Assembly: GCF_000372725.1 (NCBI RefSeq)
Contig: NW_005194698.1
Span: 97,311 to 161,310, forward strand
Direction of reading: 5' to 3'
DNA from: Emiliania huxleyi CCMP1516
Lineage: Eukaryota; Haptophyta; Isochrysidales; Noelaerhabdaceae
DNA: 64,000 bases
Shown: piece after piece, positions 21,342 through 31,605 of the stretch
Position numbering within the stretch: position 1 is the first letter of the stretch
Layout: every line of letters starts with the position of its first letter
Made by a program: the position numbers and the translations under genes
The notes under the pieces: model-generated
The model's input: the letters and a program-made list of their open reading frames with translations, nothing else
Told to the model about the DNA's origin: nothing
Databases searched by the model: none

Positions 21342-22405
21342 TCAGATGGGAAGCGGTGACCCACGGTGATATGGCCGATCATGAAAGAGACGGGCGGAGG
21401 GTGAGATATGAAGGAGAGAGTACGTATGTATAGATGTGACGGAGGACGTCTCGTCGAGCCAGACGGTGCTCTCCCTCTCTGCGTCAAACTTCCACTGGTT
21501 GTTGGCAAATGCTGCGGAGTGTGCGGGCCGAGGTTTATCCACAACAGTGCTCGGCAGAATGGCGTGAGAATGGCAGGCGCGGAGAGTCTGTCGAGACTCG
21601 GGTGCGGATCAACGCAATTTGACTGCGTGCAGGCGCAGCGGCGCGATGCACCGCAGACCCAATACGCCGCTGCTTGCCCTCGCGTGTACGATAAGACTAG
21701 GTCATCAGAGTCGACAAAACTGCTAAAAATCTCTCTCTCAGAGTCGAGCATGCGGTCGATGACGTGCTGCGCGAGGCATTTGACGAGGCTCGCCAACTGC
21801 TGTCCCCACCAGTGGCTCACGAAGTACAGCGGAGCTTGCCGGCCCTCGGCAATGAGCTCGACGAAGCTTGTGTGCTTGGCGCGTGTTGCTGGCTTGATCA
21901 CAAAGCGTGACGCGTCATACATTGTCACACTCTCTGTGCTCAGGCGCACGCCCACGAAGTTGGCCCAGGACTCGGCACCGCACCGGCGTTCGATGTGTTT
22001 GATGACACGGCAGCTGCGCGACGGTGATCCCACGCTCCGCTTTGTCACTGATGGCATAGCCATCGCCACCAAGGTGCAGGTCATGGGGAAGTCCTCACTT
22101 GGAGGCGGCTCAGAGCTCACAAGGCTGCTAGCGTAGAAGCCGGATTGCCACTCTTTGGCGGTTAGCAGGGCATTTGGATCCTTTCCGAGCTCTTTCATGA
22201 GCTTGTCAACCACATTTTGGCCAAAGCCCTGATCTGTCAGCACGGTCACCAGCTGTGCTGTGGAAATGCACAGAGCACGGTGTGCATCTGCCTCGGCAAA
22301 GATTGCCTGGGGGCTCTGCCATTGAAGCTCCTCGGGTATGCGACCAGCCTGCTCTGCTGGCTCCTGCACTGATGATGAGCCGCCTACTGACGATGCGGCG
22401 CCCAT
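21342..22405 (-). CDS. Protein with SHWWG motif, possibly 3'-truncated
   Basis: Exon 1 is 22405-21652 and exon 2 begins at 21511; the 140-bp intron is GT-AG. The protein starts MGAASS, a possible N-myristoylation signal, and carries YFVSHWWGQQLASLVKCL followed across the intron by YWVCAFANNQ. I recall similar SHWWG...YW.CA.ANNQ segments in protist proteins, but I know no established function. The splice is supported because it rejoins YWVCA and FANNQWKFDAE. After DETSS the frame reads to 21342 with no familiar sequence, and a further intron or truncation against the inverted repeat is likely. The shared CACTTGGAG motif 150 bases upstream is in the opposite orientation to this gene. Confidence 0.6.
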
Positions 22406-22556
22406 CGTCCAGTGTTCAGGGTGGCAAGCTTGTTGCCAACAGTGGGATGACAAGACGATAGTTAACTCAGCGCTAACTCTGAGCTGATGACGAGTGTCAT
22501 GATCAATCACGTGCAGCATCATCGTGGACGGCCAATCAGCAGATTCGTAAAGTGCC

Positions 22557-22690
22557 CTTGGAGCACTTGGAGTGCAGTCATTAACCTCACATCCAGGGCC
22601 GGGGAGCTGAGAAGCGCACCCAGCGAGCCGGATGATCGGCATCGGGCTACGGGCTAGAGAGCCCTGACCCCTAGCTAGGGGGGGTGCGCA
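22557..22690 (+). repeat. Dispersed block headed by the CACTTGGAG motif
   Basis: It begins with CTTGGAGCACTTGGAGTGCA, then TAACCTCACATCC, a GAGCTGAGAAGC phrase, GCCGGATGATCGG and GGGCTAGAGAGCCCT. The same series occurs at 35277-35420, and the ACCTCACATCCGGGCTAAGA part occurs at 40320. It may be a promoter-bearing repeat or a small structured RNA-like element. No gene is identified directly downstream. Confidence 0.6.
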
Positions 22691-22871
22691 TTCGCAGGGC
22701 AAGGGCCTTAAAGTAAAAACGGGTCTCCGAGGGTTAGCTCCGCGCTCCAGGTTTCCCCTAGCAGCAGAACGCCCCCTCTACTCGGAGCTAGTAAACACTC
22801 GACACGGACTCGACGCCCATCCACACCCGGCACCTCACCACACCGGGCCCCTCTTCGAGGTCTCCCAACTT

Positions 22872-23627
22872 TCACTCCGGGGCGTCTTCCCCCACCTCTC
22901 GGTCCTTCCTCCTGGCCGCATCCCGATAGTTGTGCGATGGGCGCGGGGCCCGACCTCCCCTCCTAGCCTTTTTCGGCTGCGGCCCCGCCGCCGTCTCGTC
23001 TTCTCTGCCTGATCCTGTTAGCGACCCTTGCGGTGCCGGTGCCGGTGTGAACGGGCTACTAGCTGACTCCTCGCAACGGGCAGCGTCGGGGTTACCGTGG
23101 GCAGCTAACGGGGGCAGCCGAGTTGGCGCCTGGACGCCGCTCGAGGCGACGCCCCTGCGCCCTCCCGGCTTTGCGACCCTCCCGGCTGGCGTACTCCCGG
23201 GGAGCAGCCCTCCCGGCTGGCGGTGGGTGCGCGAGGAATCGCAGGCTGGGTCGTGCACTCCGGCAGCCCCTCCTGGCCTCGCCCCTGCCTCCCGCAGCCT
23301 GACCGAATCCACGGGTCCACTTGACGGTGTGGTTTCCGACCCCCCCGGGTGGTCCACCCGCCCCACGACTATTATCCTATCTCTCCGGGGGCCCTGTGGG
23401 GGGGGAAGGGTGCGTAAGACAGGGCGTGATATGGCGGGGGTGTCGTGCCTGTTTAGTAGTCGCCCCAGCCGCCGCCGCCCTTGCCGCGCCCGCCCCTGCC
23501 TCCCTTGCCGCGCCCGCCCCTGCCTGGAAGGAATGAAGGGGTTTTCCGAGCGCAGCCATATGCGCCAGCGTAGGAACTGGCCAAAGCGCAGTACACCGTT
23601 CAAAAGTTCGTATCGAGTAGGCATCAA
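22872..23627 (-). CDS. Hypothetical Pro/Arg-rich open frame (251 aa)
   Basis: No family is recognised. The frame has a basic C-terminus (QPKKARRGGRAPRP, a possible nuclear localisation signal) and a low-complexity GRARQGR stretch encoded by short repeats at 23470-23525. A second open frame overlaps on the plus strand. It may be transposon debris. The stretch 23640-24330 to its right also contains nothing I can assign. Confidence 0.25.
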   Translation of the reverse strand: MMPTRYELLNGVLRFGQFLRWRIWLRSENPFIPSRQGRARQGRQGRARQGRRRLGRLLNRHDTPAISRPVLRTLPPPQGPRRDRIIVVGRVDHPGGSETTPSSGPVDSVRLREAGARPGGAAGVHDPACDSSRTHRQPGGLLPGSTPAGRVAKPGGRRGVASSGVQAPTRLPPLAAHGNPDAARCEESASSPFTPAPAPQGSLTGSGREDETAAGPQPKKARRGGRAPRPSHNYRDAARRKDREVGEDAPE

Positions 23628-24337
23628 AACATGTCTTGTTTGTTACCTGACGTGCGGTACATCATGAACGCCGAGCCTGCCAAGTTGGCTTATCAGCACG
23701 CCGCCTTGAGATACCGTACGGTGTGGCTGACATGAGGCGGACCAGGAGAATACGTGTTCGTGATGCAGTGAAGGCCGGAAGCGTGTCCGTTGACCGTACT
23801 AGGTGTACTACTGATACTGTGCATGCGGCTATGTCGTACTATCGACGTAGGCGTCGGCACCTCACGAATCCTGCCTTCCAGCGCTGCCTTGCCGAGGCAG
23901 CACTGGCCGTGGAGGTGAGTCGGTCCTGTCGACCGCACATCATCAGCGCATCTCACTACGTTGAGCTTCATCATAGACTCTGATCGCATGACGCGCGAGA
24001 GACACAGACTCGCCGACGTCATTGACTGTGTTGCCGCGGCGGCTCAGCACTTGTGCATTGACATTGACCTCAACTGGTCGTCATGGCCACGGCCGATCGA
24101 TTCCAGTTTTTGCATGTGCGATAGTGCTATGCAAACGATGCTCGATCCGTCGTCAGGGCCATGAGGAGACCTTGGGGTCCCGGTGCTTCTGGTGGGGTCC
24201 TGGCGTCCTGGAGGCTGTAGCGTGGAGCGCGCGATTTGTGGACCAGAACATTTGGCCATCCCGCTTGCCCGCGGCGCGCGCGTGCAATCTGTCGCCGGTG
24301 CCACGCGCTGTTTGCGCAACCGCATTTCCCGAGCCCG

Positions 24338-25225
24338 ATGCTCTTCATCTCACTCGCGGCCACGGCTGATTGCGGCCCGTTGCCCGAAGGCTCTCTGAAC
24401 GTCCAAGGCATCCAACCTGTTCGCGAAATTCCGCCGTACCAGATGGACGTCCTTGTGCCTCGTTCGCACAAGGACGGCGTCAGCGGCGCCATCGCCTCCA
24501 CCAAGATATGGGACAGCAAGAAGACGGCGCTGCTTGCCGCCGCGCTGCCGCAGCTGCACGCACAGCTCGGGCGCAAGCCGGTCCTGCTTGACATCGGCGC
24601 CAACCTGGGCTGGTTCACCATGCTCGCCGCCGCCACCGACCACGCGCATGTCATCGCCATTGAGGCCAGCGACAGAAATTCCGCCAGACTGGAGCGCTCT
24701 CTCTGCCTGAACGCACACTTCGCGAAGCGTGTCACGCTGCACAAGGTGGGGGTTGGCGCGACGACGGCGGACTGCGCGCTCGTCGCCCGCCGAAGAAACA
24801 TCGACTCCCCGTCCGCCGTCTGCGGACAGGGCGACCCAGCGCATTTCATGAACTCATGGGGATGGTCACGCGGCTTCAGGGACTACGTCGTGACGGGCAC
24901 GATGCACATGACGCGCATCGATGACCTCGTCACTTCCCGGGTGGACGTGATCAAGATCGATGTGGAGGGACACGAGCTGGAGGTAACCAAGGGCTGGTCG
25001 GCCCTCTTTGATATCTCGCCGCCGCGGCTCGTGCTGACAGAGTATGTGCCCTCGCTCATCGCGGAGAAGTCCAACACCACGCGGCCCCTCGATTACCTCC
25101 GGTTTTTTCTGCGGCGAGGATACAGCATGGTCGATGACAAAGGGCACCACATCGCCACCGAAGCGCAGTTGGTGCACTGGAGAGCAGGCTGGATGAATGA
25201 CTTGGTCATGCGACGCTCGGAGTAG
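24338..25225 (+). CDS. FkbM-family methyltransferase (295 aa)
   Basis: The SAM-binding motif I is VLLDIGANLGWFTMLAAA, with the following acidic turn VIAIEAS. The family signature VDVIKIDVEGHELEVTKGW (motif IV with the DVEGHE box) is intact near residues 200-220. FkbM-type enzymes transfer methyl groups, usually to hydroxyls on sugars or polyketides; the substrate here is unknown. The start at 24338 gives a hydrophobic N-terminus (MLFISLAATADCG) that may be a signal peptide; the frame is open to an earlier ATG at 24236. The gene is intronless and has no functional partner nearby. Confidence 0.82.
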   Translation: MLFISLAATADCGPLPEGSLNVQGIQPVREIPPYQMDVLVPRSHKDGVSGAIASTKIWDSKKTALLAAALPQLHAQLGRKPVLLDIGANLGWFTMLAAATDHAHVIAIEASDRNSARLERSLCLNAHFAKRVTLHKVGVGATTADCALVARRRNIDSPSAVCGQGDPAHFMNSWGWSRGFRDYVVTGTMHMTRIDDLVTSRVDVIKIDVEGHELEVTKGWSALFDISPPRLVLTEYVPSLIAEKSNTTRPLDYLRFFLRRGYSMVDDKGHHIATEAQLVHWRAGWMNDLVMRRSE

Positions 25226-26796
25226 GCTTCGCCTTCTCCTTCCTCAGCTCGGTGACGTGTATCTACTGCCTATCGTGCGCAGGATGTACGTGGTGGGTCA
25301 CTTGACCAGTGAAGTACTATTCTGGTGAACATCACTGTGTACTGTAGTACCCACACAGAGCCCCGATAACTCCGCTGCGAATACATCGGTAAGTAGTAAA
25401 GAGATGTCTCTTGTCTGTCCGTCCGCAAGCTTTCTAGCTTTGTCCTTTCGTTTGTTTTGCCATGTCACCATGAGCATCGCGCCCCAGAGGTGCCATCAGG
25501 GGCCAGGCGGGGCTCCGGCCGGCTTTGCCATGTGCGATGTGGCCTGTGTGTGTGTGTCGGTGCGGTGCTCCAAAAGGGAGAAGAGAGAGTCAATCACCGT
25601 ACCCCGAGGGGAGGGGAGAGGGCTCACTCACAACGCGGCCACATGGCAAAACGCATGCATATGTGCACACGAGCATTGCGCCTACAAAACCCGACCGTGT
25701 GAAGTGCGTCTCTCCTTCTGCTCCGCCCAACAAGTGATCAAAGAAAGCGTCGTTATGCGCGGACACCTACAGCGGGGCACCTCGCCCGCAAGCTCGCCTT
25801 CTGAGCACCCCTCCCCCTCCCTCGGGTTGCAAAACCCAAAACCACCTGTGTTTTTCAACACCACCATTCAATCTTGAGTTGTCCGGGCGGGTCCAATAAT
25901 TGGTTCAGTGGTAACATGTCGGGGACAACCCCGGGGCCCTGTGGCTCAATTTTTTCCGTTTGGCGAGCCCCTCAGCGCTCAGGAGAACGGACGGACGGTG
26001 GGTCGGACCCATTTTCGGGGCAACCACGGTGGGACCGTGATTCCTAGTACTAGGGTTTTAAGGCTGCGAAAAGCGGCTAGCGCTGCGAAAGTACTTTCGC
26101 ACCCATTCTGGGCCTAAGGCTAAGCGCTAAAAGACTGTATCTGTGGCTGCGAAAGTGGCCCACATTTGGAGGCAGGCTTTAGGCTACGAAAAAGTGCCCG
26201 GGGCCCGTCACCATGACGTGAGTGGTACCGTACTTTTAAGCACACTGGGATAAGCACGGCACATGCTTCCAATGGCGTGCATGGTGGCTGTTGAGAGGTA
26301 ACACACAATGTTGTTAATCACCCACGGCCGGACGGACCGATGCGTGTGTTGAGCAGAGTGACCCCTCTCGTTTTGCGCGCTCCCCGCCTCCTTGTGACGC
26401 CTACATTCGGGACGCCTACTCATATGTCGGAGCCTCCGTGAACGGCCGGTTGGCAGACGTCATGGCCGGCATGTGCGACCCTTAACGCTTAAGAACCAGC
26501 GTGCGACCAGAAGGTCGGCTGTGAGGCGAGGCTGAAGGCAGCCCAAAAACTGGTGGATTTGTGTTGCTGACAGTTGTGGGCGATCCCGCGCGAACTGACG
26601 CGTGACGGCAGGTAAGCCGGCAGGTGGGGGGCGGGGGTGTGCCGGGTGGATCCCCAAGCGGGCGAGCCGGGCCCGTGCATAGTTCGCGCTCGGGGGGCGC
26701 GCGAGCATGGAAAGACGCACCTCCATCGTCCTTGCTTACCGGCGCTTTTCGGCCGTTGGCACCATCGTTGATTGCGCGGGACTGAAATCCCAAATC
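25226..26796. other. Intergenic, no gene seen; contains an 18-bp perfect palindrome
   Basis: TGCGAAAGTACTTTCGCA at 26084-26101 is a perfect palindrome within a run of related CTGCGAAA phrases (26060-26160). Nothing else in this stretch could be assigned. Confidence 0.6.
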
Positions 26797-27124
26797 TGTG
26801 AGTCCTTCGGTAAGCGCGGGTTAGCGTGGGTTATCGCCGGGTTAGTGCCCACTAACCCGGCACGGGTTAGCACGGGTCAGAACGGGTTACCATAACCCGG
26901 CACTAACCCGGCCCTAACCCGCCCCTAACCCAGCGCTAACCCGTGCGGCTGGGGGGCATACGTCAGCTGGGTTTGCGCCGGGTTAGGGGTGGGTTAGGGC
27001 CGGGTTAGTGCAGTGCACCCCGGGTTAGAGCTGGTTGGCGAGATGAAACGGTTGCGGCGGGCACCCGAGCCGACCTCCGCGATGGAGCCTTGGCTGCAGA
27101 AGGCCGTGCATGACAAGCTGCTCA

Positions 27125-28345
27125 TTGAATCCCTGCTCTAGAGGGAATTTTCGGTGTATCGCGAATGATCGCCTAATATCGCCTAATATCGCCTAATATC
27201 GCCTAATATCGCGCAATATCGCGCAATATCGCGCAATATCGCGCAATATCGCGCAATATTGCTGCATGCGCAGCCCCGCGCAGGGCTCGTCTGTGCGACT
27301 GTGCCCAAACCAAGTCGATTTGTACCAAAGTTGGTAGACAGTGCCAAAACCACGGAATCGAAAATGGCGCTTAAATTCGCGCACCTGATGTCCCCACTGC
27401 CGCATGGTGCGAACCGCCACTCATGAGAAGGTCTCCGCTGCGCTGCTTTTGCTGTTTGCGTCAATGCAGCAACCCCTCGAGCGCGTCACTATGACTTGAC
27501 CCCTCTGATAACCGACGTCGCCAACGGCAAGCCTGCGTCCGTGTTGCATATGCTCTCCAGTCATGTTTGCATTGCGGTGGATGCCAATTCGAGCTACTTG
27601 AGCAATCATGCACAATCAATGCGCCGAAGAGAGCGAGACGCTGATTCTTTGCACCGGGTCAGCAGGCAGGCAGTGCAAGCTCAAGTGGTCGCAGCACTGG
27701 TCATTCGCGATGCGGTAGGCGATGCGATCAACCGTCCGCAAGCAGCGGTGAAGCCTGGTCCATGGCCGGGCAGGCGCGCCGCAGGCGAAGCGCTCTCGCG
27801 GGGCCTTGCGTCGTCCCACCTCGAGCCCTCGGGAGTAGTCGGTCAGCTGGGCAAAGCTGCACATGTGGCCGCCGACGGCCCCATATAGCATGATAGTGCC
27901 GTCGACCTCCTGTTGTCCAGCACGGTAGCGGTTCACGCCGTCGACGAGTTGGAACTGTGTGGACCGCCACGGCGCCGGCTGTGGTGTGGGCGACGGTTCT
28001 GCGGGCGGCAGTGCTGTCGCCGTGCACTTGTGCCGGGACCGCTTCTTCTTCTTCTGACTATTGCCGTGGTTGCTGCTGTCGCTGCTCATGTGCAAGCCGC
28101 GAGGTGTGTAGCCAGCCAGATCCAGCTGCGCAACGCGAGCGGAGCGAGCGAAGCGCCAGGACGAAGCGCACGGCGCCCGTCCCTTTGTAACGCTTCACGC
28201 GCGTCGCTGAGGCGTGCTGTGAAGGGCTCGCGTGATCGCGAGCATCGCACAACACCGCCATTTATCGCATTTTATCGCCAAATATCGCGCGGTATCGCGG
28301 TTGCGATATTGTGAAAAATTTCCTCTAGGGCAGGGCTCATTGAGA
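27125..28345. mobile_element. Nested element with TAATATCGC-repeat end
   Basis: The left end CCCTGCTCTAGAGGGAATTT (about 27131) and the inverted right end near 28315-28340 (TTTCCTCTAGGGCAGGG) match imperfectly. The left subterminal region is a tandem run of CTAATATCGC and GCAATATCGC (27165-27262), and the right end has TTTATCGC/AATATCGC phrases (28260-28305). The element interrupts the larger TIR element. Confidence 0.6.
27616..28095 (-). CDS. Open frame inside the nested element (159 aa)
   Basis: It has a Ser/Lys-rich start (NSQKKKKRSRHK) and then FQLVDGVNRYRAGQQEVDGTIMLYG. No family is recognised. It could be an element-encoded protein fragment, or coding sequence from which the element was formed. 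Confidence 0.3.
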   Translation of the reverse strand: MHMSSDSSNHGNSQKKKKRSRHKCTATALPPAEPSPTPQPAPWRSTQFQLVDGVNRYRAGQQEVDGTIMLYGAVGGHMCSFAQLTDYSRGLEVGRRKAPRERFACGAPARPWTRLHRCLRTVDRIAYRIANDQCCDHLSLHCLPADPVQRISVSLSSAH

Positions 28346-28356
28346 AGAGCACCCGC

Positions 28357-28791
28357 GTGCGCAGTTCGGACGGGTCCAAGGTTGCTAAGGCCGTCGGCTA
28401 CACGTGCGCCAAAGACTCGTGCGGCATGCTCTTTCCGCTCGGTGTATCGAAGCAACAGTACAATCGTCACTTGAGGGAAGCGGCGGCACATCGCACGAGC
28501 AACTTTGCCTTTGGCACGAGCGTGCCAGCTCGTAGCGCTGCGTCTTCATCCTCCAACGGGCAGCGACCGGCTGAGTTTCGTCCCCGGCCTTCGCCGGCAC
28601 AAATCTTTGCGGCGTTGAACGCCAAGGCTGCCGCGGCAGTGGCTGCCAAGGCGGCATCAGCTGCCGAAGATAGCACCAGGCCGAGCGCGCTCGCGCGCCG
28701 CTGCACGCGGCTGCCGCGGCCGCCATCTGTGCCAAGGCGACCGACGCTGCCGAGGAGAGCAGGCGGGCCGAGCTCGCTCGCGCGCCGCTAG
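28357..28791 (+). CDS. Possible zinc-finger fragment in the TIR element (144 aa)
   Basis: The region around residues 15-45 (YTCAKDSCGMLFPLGVSKQQ then YNRHLREAAAH) has a C-x4-C...H-x4-H arrangement reminiscent of a transposon-associated finger. The rest is Ala/Arg low complexity. It starts 12 bases after the nested element ends. Assignment is weak. Confidence 0.3.
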   Translation: MRSSDGSKVAKAVGYTCAKDSCGMLFPLGVSKQQYNRHLREAAAHRTSNFAFGTSVPARSAASSSSNGQRPAEFRPRPSPAQIFAALNAKAAAAVAAKAASAAEDSTRPSALARRCTRLPRPPSVPRRPTLPRRAGGPSSLARR

Positions 28792-28825
28792 CATTTGAGC
28801 ACTGGATAGGGTCGATCGATTCCGC

Positions 28826-29449
28826 ATGGTACGGGACCCCTCCCTCCGATCGTCTCGCCCTCCCTCACTGGTGTGTTCATTGGGGGCGAGAAACTCGCGG
28901 TTTGGCACTTCTGTTACATATTCTGTTAACAGGCATGTTGTTGGTAACTTGTTCAAGTTACTTGGAATCGCCGCATTTGTGTATGAACAAACTTGCCGCG
29001 CATCAGAGACGTGCAACCGCCGCAGTCAACTTGCTTCCTTCGCCGTCGGCTGCGCGATGGCGCCGCCCCATGATGACGTCGACTGTCCGCCTACAGCCGA
29101 GACAGGCACCACGGCAAGGCGGAAGGAGCGGCGCCGCCAGCGCCAGCGGCGGGAGCAACGCGCCATTGATGCCGCCTTGGCGGCGGATCGAGCTGCCAGA
29201 CCAGGGTGGGTGCGCCGGACGGCCCGCCCAGAGCCGTGGCGCGTGCTGCTCGATGGCACGGTGCAGTTCAAGATGCGCCAGTGGCACGGCACGTGGAGGT
29301 GGCTAGTCCACGAAGACTCGGGCTCAGAGACAGAAGGCATGACCACCGAGGTCGCGGATGAGCACTCGGTGTACATCGAAAGCCTGGGCGGCCGGTACGT
29401 CTGGGATGAAGATCGCTCGTGCTGGAAGTGGACCGTATACGTCGACTAG
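28826..29449 (+). CDS. Hypothetical protein in the TIR element (207 aa)
   Basis: The protein has a basic central helix (RRKERRRQRQRREQ) and a Trp-rich C-terminal domain (EPWRVLLDGTVQFKMRQW...WRWLVHEDSG...YVWDEDRSCWKWTVYVD). The domain looks folded, but I recognise no family. A shorter start at Met 77 (MAPPHDDV) is possible. Its position inside the TIR ends suggests cargo or an element gene. Confidence 0.4.
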   Translation: MVRDPSLRSSRPPSLVCSLGARNSRFGTSVTYSVNRHVVGNLFKLLGIAAFVYEQTCRASETCNRRSQLASFAVGCAMAPPHDDVDCPPTAETGTTARRKERRRQRQRREQRAIDAALAADRAARPGWVRRTARPEPWRVLLDGTVQFKMRQWHGTWRWLVHEDSGSETEGMTTEVADEHSVYIESLGGRYVWDEDRSCWKWTVYVD

Positions 29450-29964
29450 AGCACGTCCCTCCTCTGCTCCGTGCGCGCCTGACGCCCAGTCGACACACCT
29501 CCCGGTGTGCCCATGGCCTCCGCTGCAGTGGCAGTGCGGGCTGCAGGGGGCCCGGCCCTCAACGTGTGCCAGTGATGGCCCTAGGGAGGAGTGCGCTGAG
29601 GGCGGTACATTATAGATCCTGTGGCATGAGACTGTCCCGCTCGCCATGCGCCCGCGGCTGTGGTGTGGCGAGTGAGTGAACACACGAGAGAGGGGCATAA
29701 CGAGCCGTAGAGCTCTAACCCGAACCTAACCCGAGACTAACCCGGCGCTAACCCGCGCTGCTCGGGGGGCATACGTTAGGACGGGTTATCGCTGGGTTAG
29801 CGCCGGGTTAGCGCCGGGTTAGTGCCGGGTTATGGTAACCCATTCTGACCCGTGCTAACCCGTGCCGGGTTAGTGAGCACTAACCCGCGCTAACCCGCGC
29901 TTACCGAAGGACTCACAAATCTCTCAGCTCGAAGCGGGAATTTATTTGTTTGGGGGGTGTTCGA

Positions 29965-29989
29965 CACTTGGAGCACTTGGAGTGCAGTC
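29965..29989 (+). promoter_or_regulatory. Shared upstream motif, PDZ gene
   Basis: CACTTGGAGCACTTGGAGTG followed by CAGTCGGTAGCACATCAC, 48 bases before the PDZ start codon and in gene orientation. It begins only 48 bases outside the 3.1-kb TIR element. Confidence 0.55.
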
Positions 29990-30036
29990 GGTAGCACATC
30001 ACAGGCGCCCAGCCGCCGCCGCCTGGCGCACACATA

Positions 30037-30771
30037 ATGCTCCCGCTGCTGCTCACCTCCCTCACGTCGCTGCTGTCAGCCTGGCGGCCGGTGCCGTCGC
30101 GCGGCGCTCGCTCTGCGCCGGCGGCGCTCAGCGTGCGCACCGCCTACGCGCGGAGCGTGACGCTCGCCAAGCCGCTCGGCATCGTGCTCGAGGAGCGCGA
30201 CGGCGGCGGGGTGCGCTTCGACTCCTTCCAGGAGGGCGGCGCCGCCGCCGAGCAGGCCGCCGCGCTGGACATCGCTCCCGGCGACCGCCTCCTGGCGGTG
30301 GAGGGCGTCGACGTATCGCGGCGGGGCTTTGACGCGGTGATGGCCCTCCTCGTCGACGCCCCCTCGCCGCTGCGCCTCACCGTCGACGACGGGCTCGACA
30401 CGCTCGACATCACGCCCAACCTCGCAAAGTCGCTCTCCGCCGACGACGCGGCCGCCGCCGACCAGACAGTGCGCGTAGCGGTGCGCGAGACGCGGCGCAT
30501 CGTCGGCGCGAGCGGCGAGCTGCAGGCGAGCCTCGGCTCGCTGCTCCGCGTCGAGATTGTGCTCGGCGCGGGCGTGCGGCCGGACGGGCGCTGCCTCGTC
30601 CGCTTCTTCGGCATCTTCACCACCGACGGCGGCGCGTCGACCTACTCGTGCAACCTGAGCGCGACGGGGCGGAGGAGGGAGGACGGCAGCACCGAGATCC
30701 TGGCGCTGTCGGCGGCCAAGGACGAGGGGTGGGGGCAGACCATCGACTTGCGGAGGGACGCGGGGAGCTGA
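30037..30771 (+). CDS. PDZ-domain protein with signal/transit-like leader (244 aa)
   Basis: The N-terminus MLPLLLTSLTSLLSAWRPVP is signal-peptide-like and is followed by a basic, Ser/Ala-rich stretch (SRGARSAPAALSVRTAYA). This resembles the bipartite leader of proteins sent to a secondary plastid, which is inference. A PDZ domain follows at about residues 40-115 (KPLGIVLEE...VRFDSFQEGGAAAEQ...IAPGDRLLAVEGVDVSRRGF). The C-terminal half (residues 130-244) contains VRVAVRET and LVRFFGIFTTDGGASTYSCNLS and is not recognised. The gene is intronless. Confidence 0.7.
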   Translation: MLPLLLTSLTSLLSAWRPVPSRGARSAPAALSVRTAYARSVTLAKPLGIVLEERDGGGVRFDSFQEGGAAAEQAAALDIAPGDRLLAVEGVDVSRRGFDAVMALLVDAPSPLRLTVDDGLDTLDITPNLAKSLSADDAAAADQTVRVAVRETRRIVGASGELQASLGSLLRVEIVLGAGVRPDGRCLVRFFGIFTTDGGASTYSCNLSATGRRREDGSTEILALSAAKDEGWGQTIDLRRDAGS

Positions 30772-31220
30772 CACGACACAGCCCCCTCTCTGAGTCGTCT
30801 CCGAGCGGTCGCGGCCTGTGTGTACGTTGTGTATCCACCGTAAATTAGTGTGTTCGGTTTGCATGTGCATAAACAAGTGCATCATCAAACTTCAAAGGAT
30901 CGACATGCACATGTACATCTGCATGTCCCTACCGTGTCGCGCAGCCGCACACGTGCTCTCCGACCACATCGCAGAGCCAGAGCCGGGCGCCGCGAGAGAG
31001 CGCAGGGGGGCAGCGTGTGGGTGCGCTTACACGTGATGGAGCCGGGATGCATCCCACAGGGCAACCAAGAGTGAGCCGATCTCGATCGCTGTCTATCCCG
31101 GCCACCAGCTCCTGGGCTAGGCTCATGAGCGAGGCCGCGCCGCCCGGGAGTCTGAGGCTACTAGAGGAAGGGGCGTTGGCTGGCTGTGGTGTGCCGTGCA
31201 TCGCCCGCCCCTATCGGCTC

Positions 31221-31605
31221 TCACGGGCTGTTTGCGCCCGACTCCGGCGTGCCGATCTTGTCCATCGCGGCCGTCAGCTGAGCCTCGATCTCGGGGGTCG
31301 TGTCGCCCCACCCGCCAGCGAACTTGGCCTCCCAAGACGGGCGGCGCTTGAGGGGAGCCTTTGCGCCCTGCGCGGCGACCACGGTGGTGGGCTCCGCCGT
31401 CGCCCAGATGCCGACCGCCAGCAGGGCGGCGGAGCCGGCGAGCGGGACCTGAGCAGAGGAGGAGATTGTGGGGTGGAGGAAATTAGGGTGGCGTCTCGCG
31501 GCGGGTTGCGGGGTGAAGAGTAGGGTGGGCTCTCGCGGCGCTGGGGGACGGGCGATGGGCCTGGATATCGGGGTTCTTGAGCGCGGCGACAGCCTGGCGG
31601 AACAT
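31221..31605 (-). CDS. Small single-span membrane protein, two exons (90 aa)
   Basis: Exons are 31605-31561 (MFRQAVAALKNPDIQ) and 31448-31221. Joining them gives VPLAGSAALLAVGIWATAEPTTVV, one likely membrane helix, and a tail ending PESGANSP. The 112-bp intron is GC-AG, and its start resembles the start of exon 2. Size and layout resemble small accessory subunits of mitochondrial or plastid complexes, but I cannot name it. It is transcribed divergently from the K+ channel gene, about 270 bases away. Confidence 0.6.

Larger units (their letters stand above)
26797..29917. mobile_element. 3.1-kb TIR element with AACCCGG-rich ends
   Basis: The left end TGTGAGTCCTTCGGTAAGCG and the right end are inverted repeats. 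They extend about 200 bp through clustered GGGTTAG/CTAACCC phrases (26814-27030 and 29717-29905), including ACGGGTTAGCACGGGTCAGA, which is near-identical in both arms. AATC flanks both ends (26793-26796 and 29918-29921), a candidate 4-bp target duplication. The repeat is AACCCGGC-like and not a telomere repeat. A second TIR element is nested inside. No transposase is recognisable, so this is probably non-autonomous or decayed. Confidence 0.75.

Noticed and set aside
26814-27030. GGGTTAG-rich block as telomeric sequence
   Set aside because: The phrases are AACCCGGC-like, irregular, and mirrored at 29717-29905 as transposon ends.
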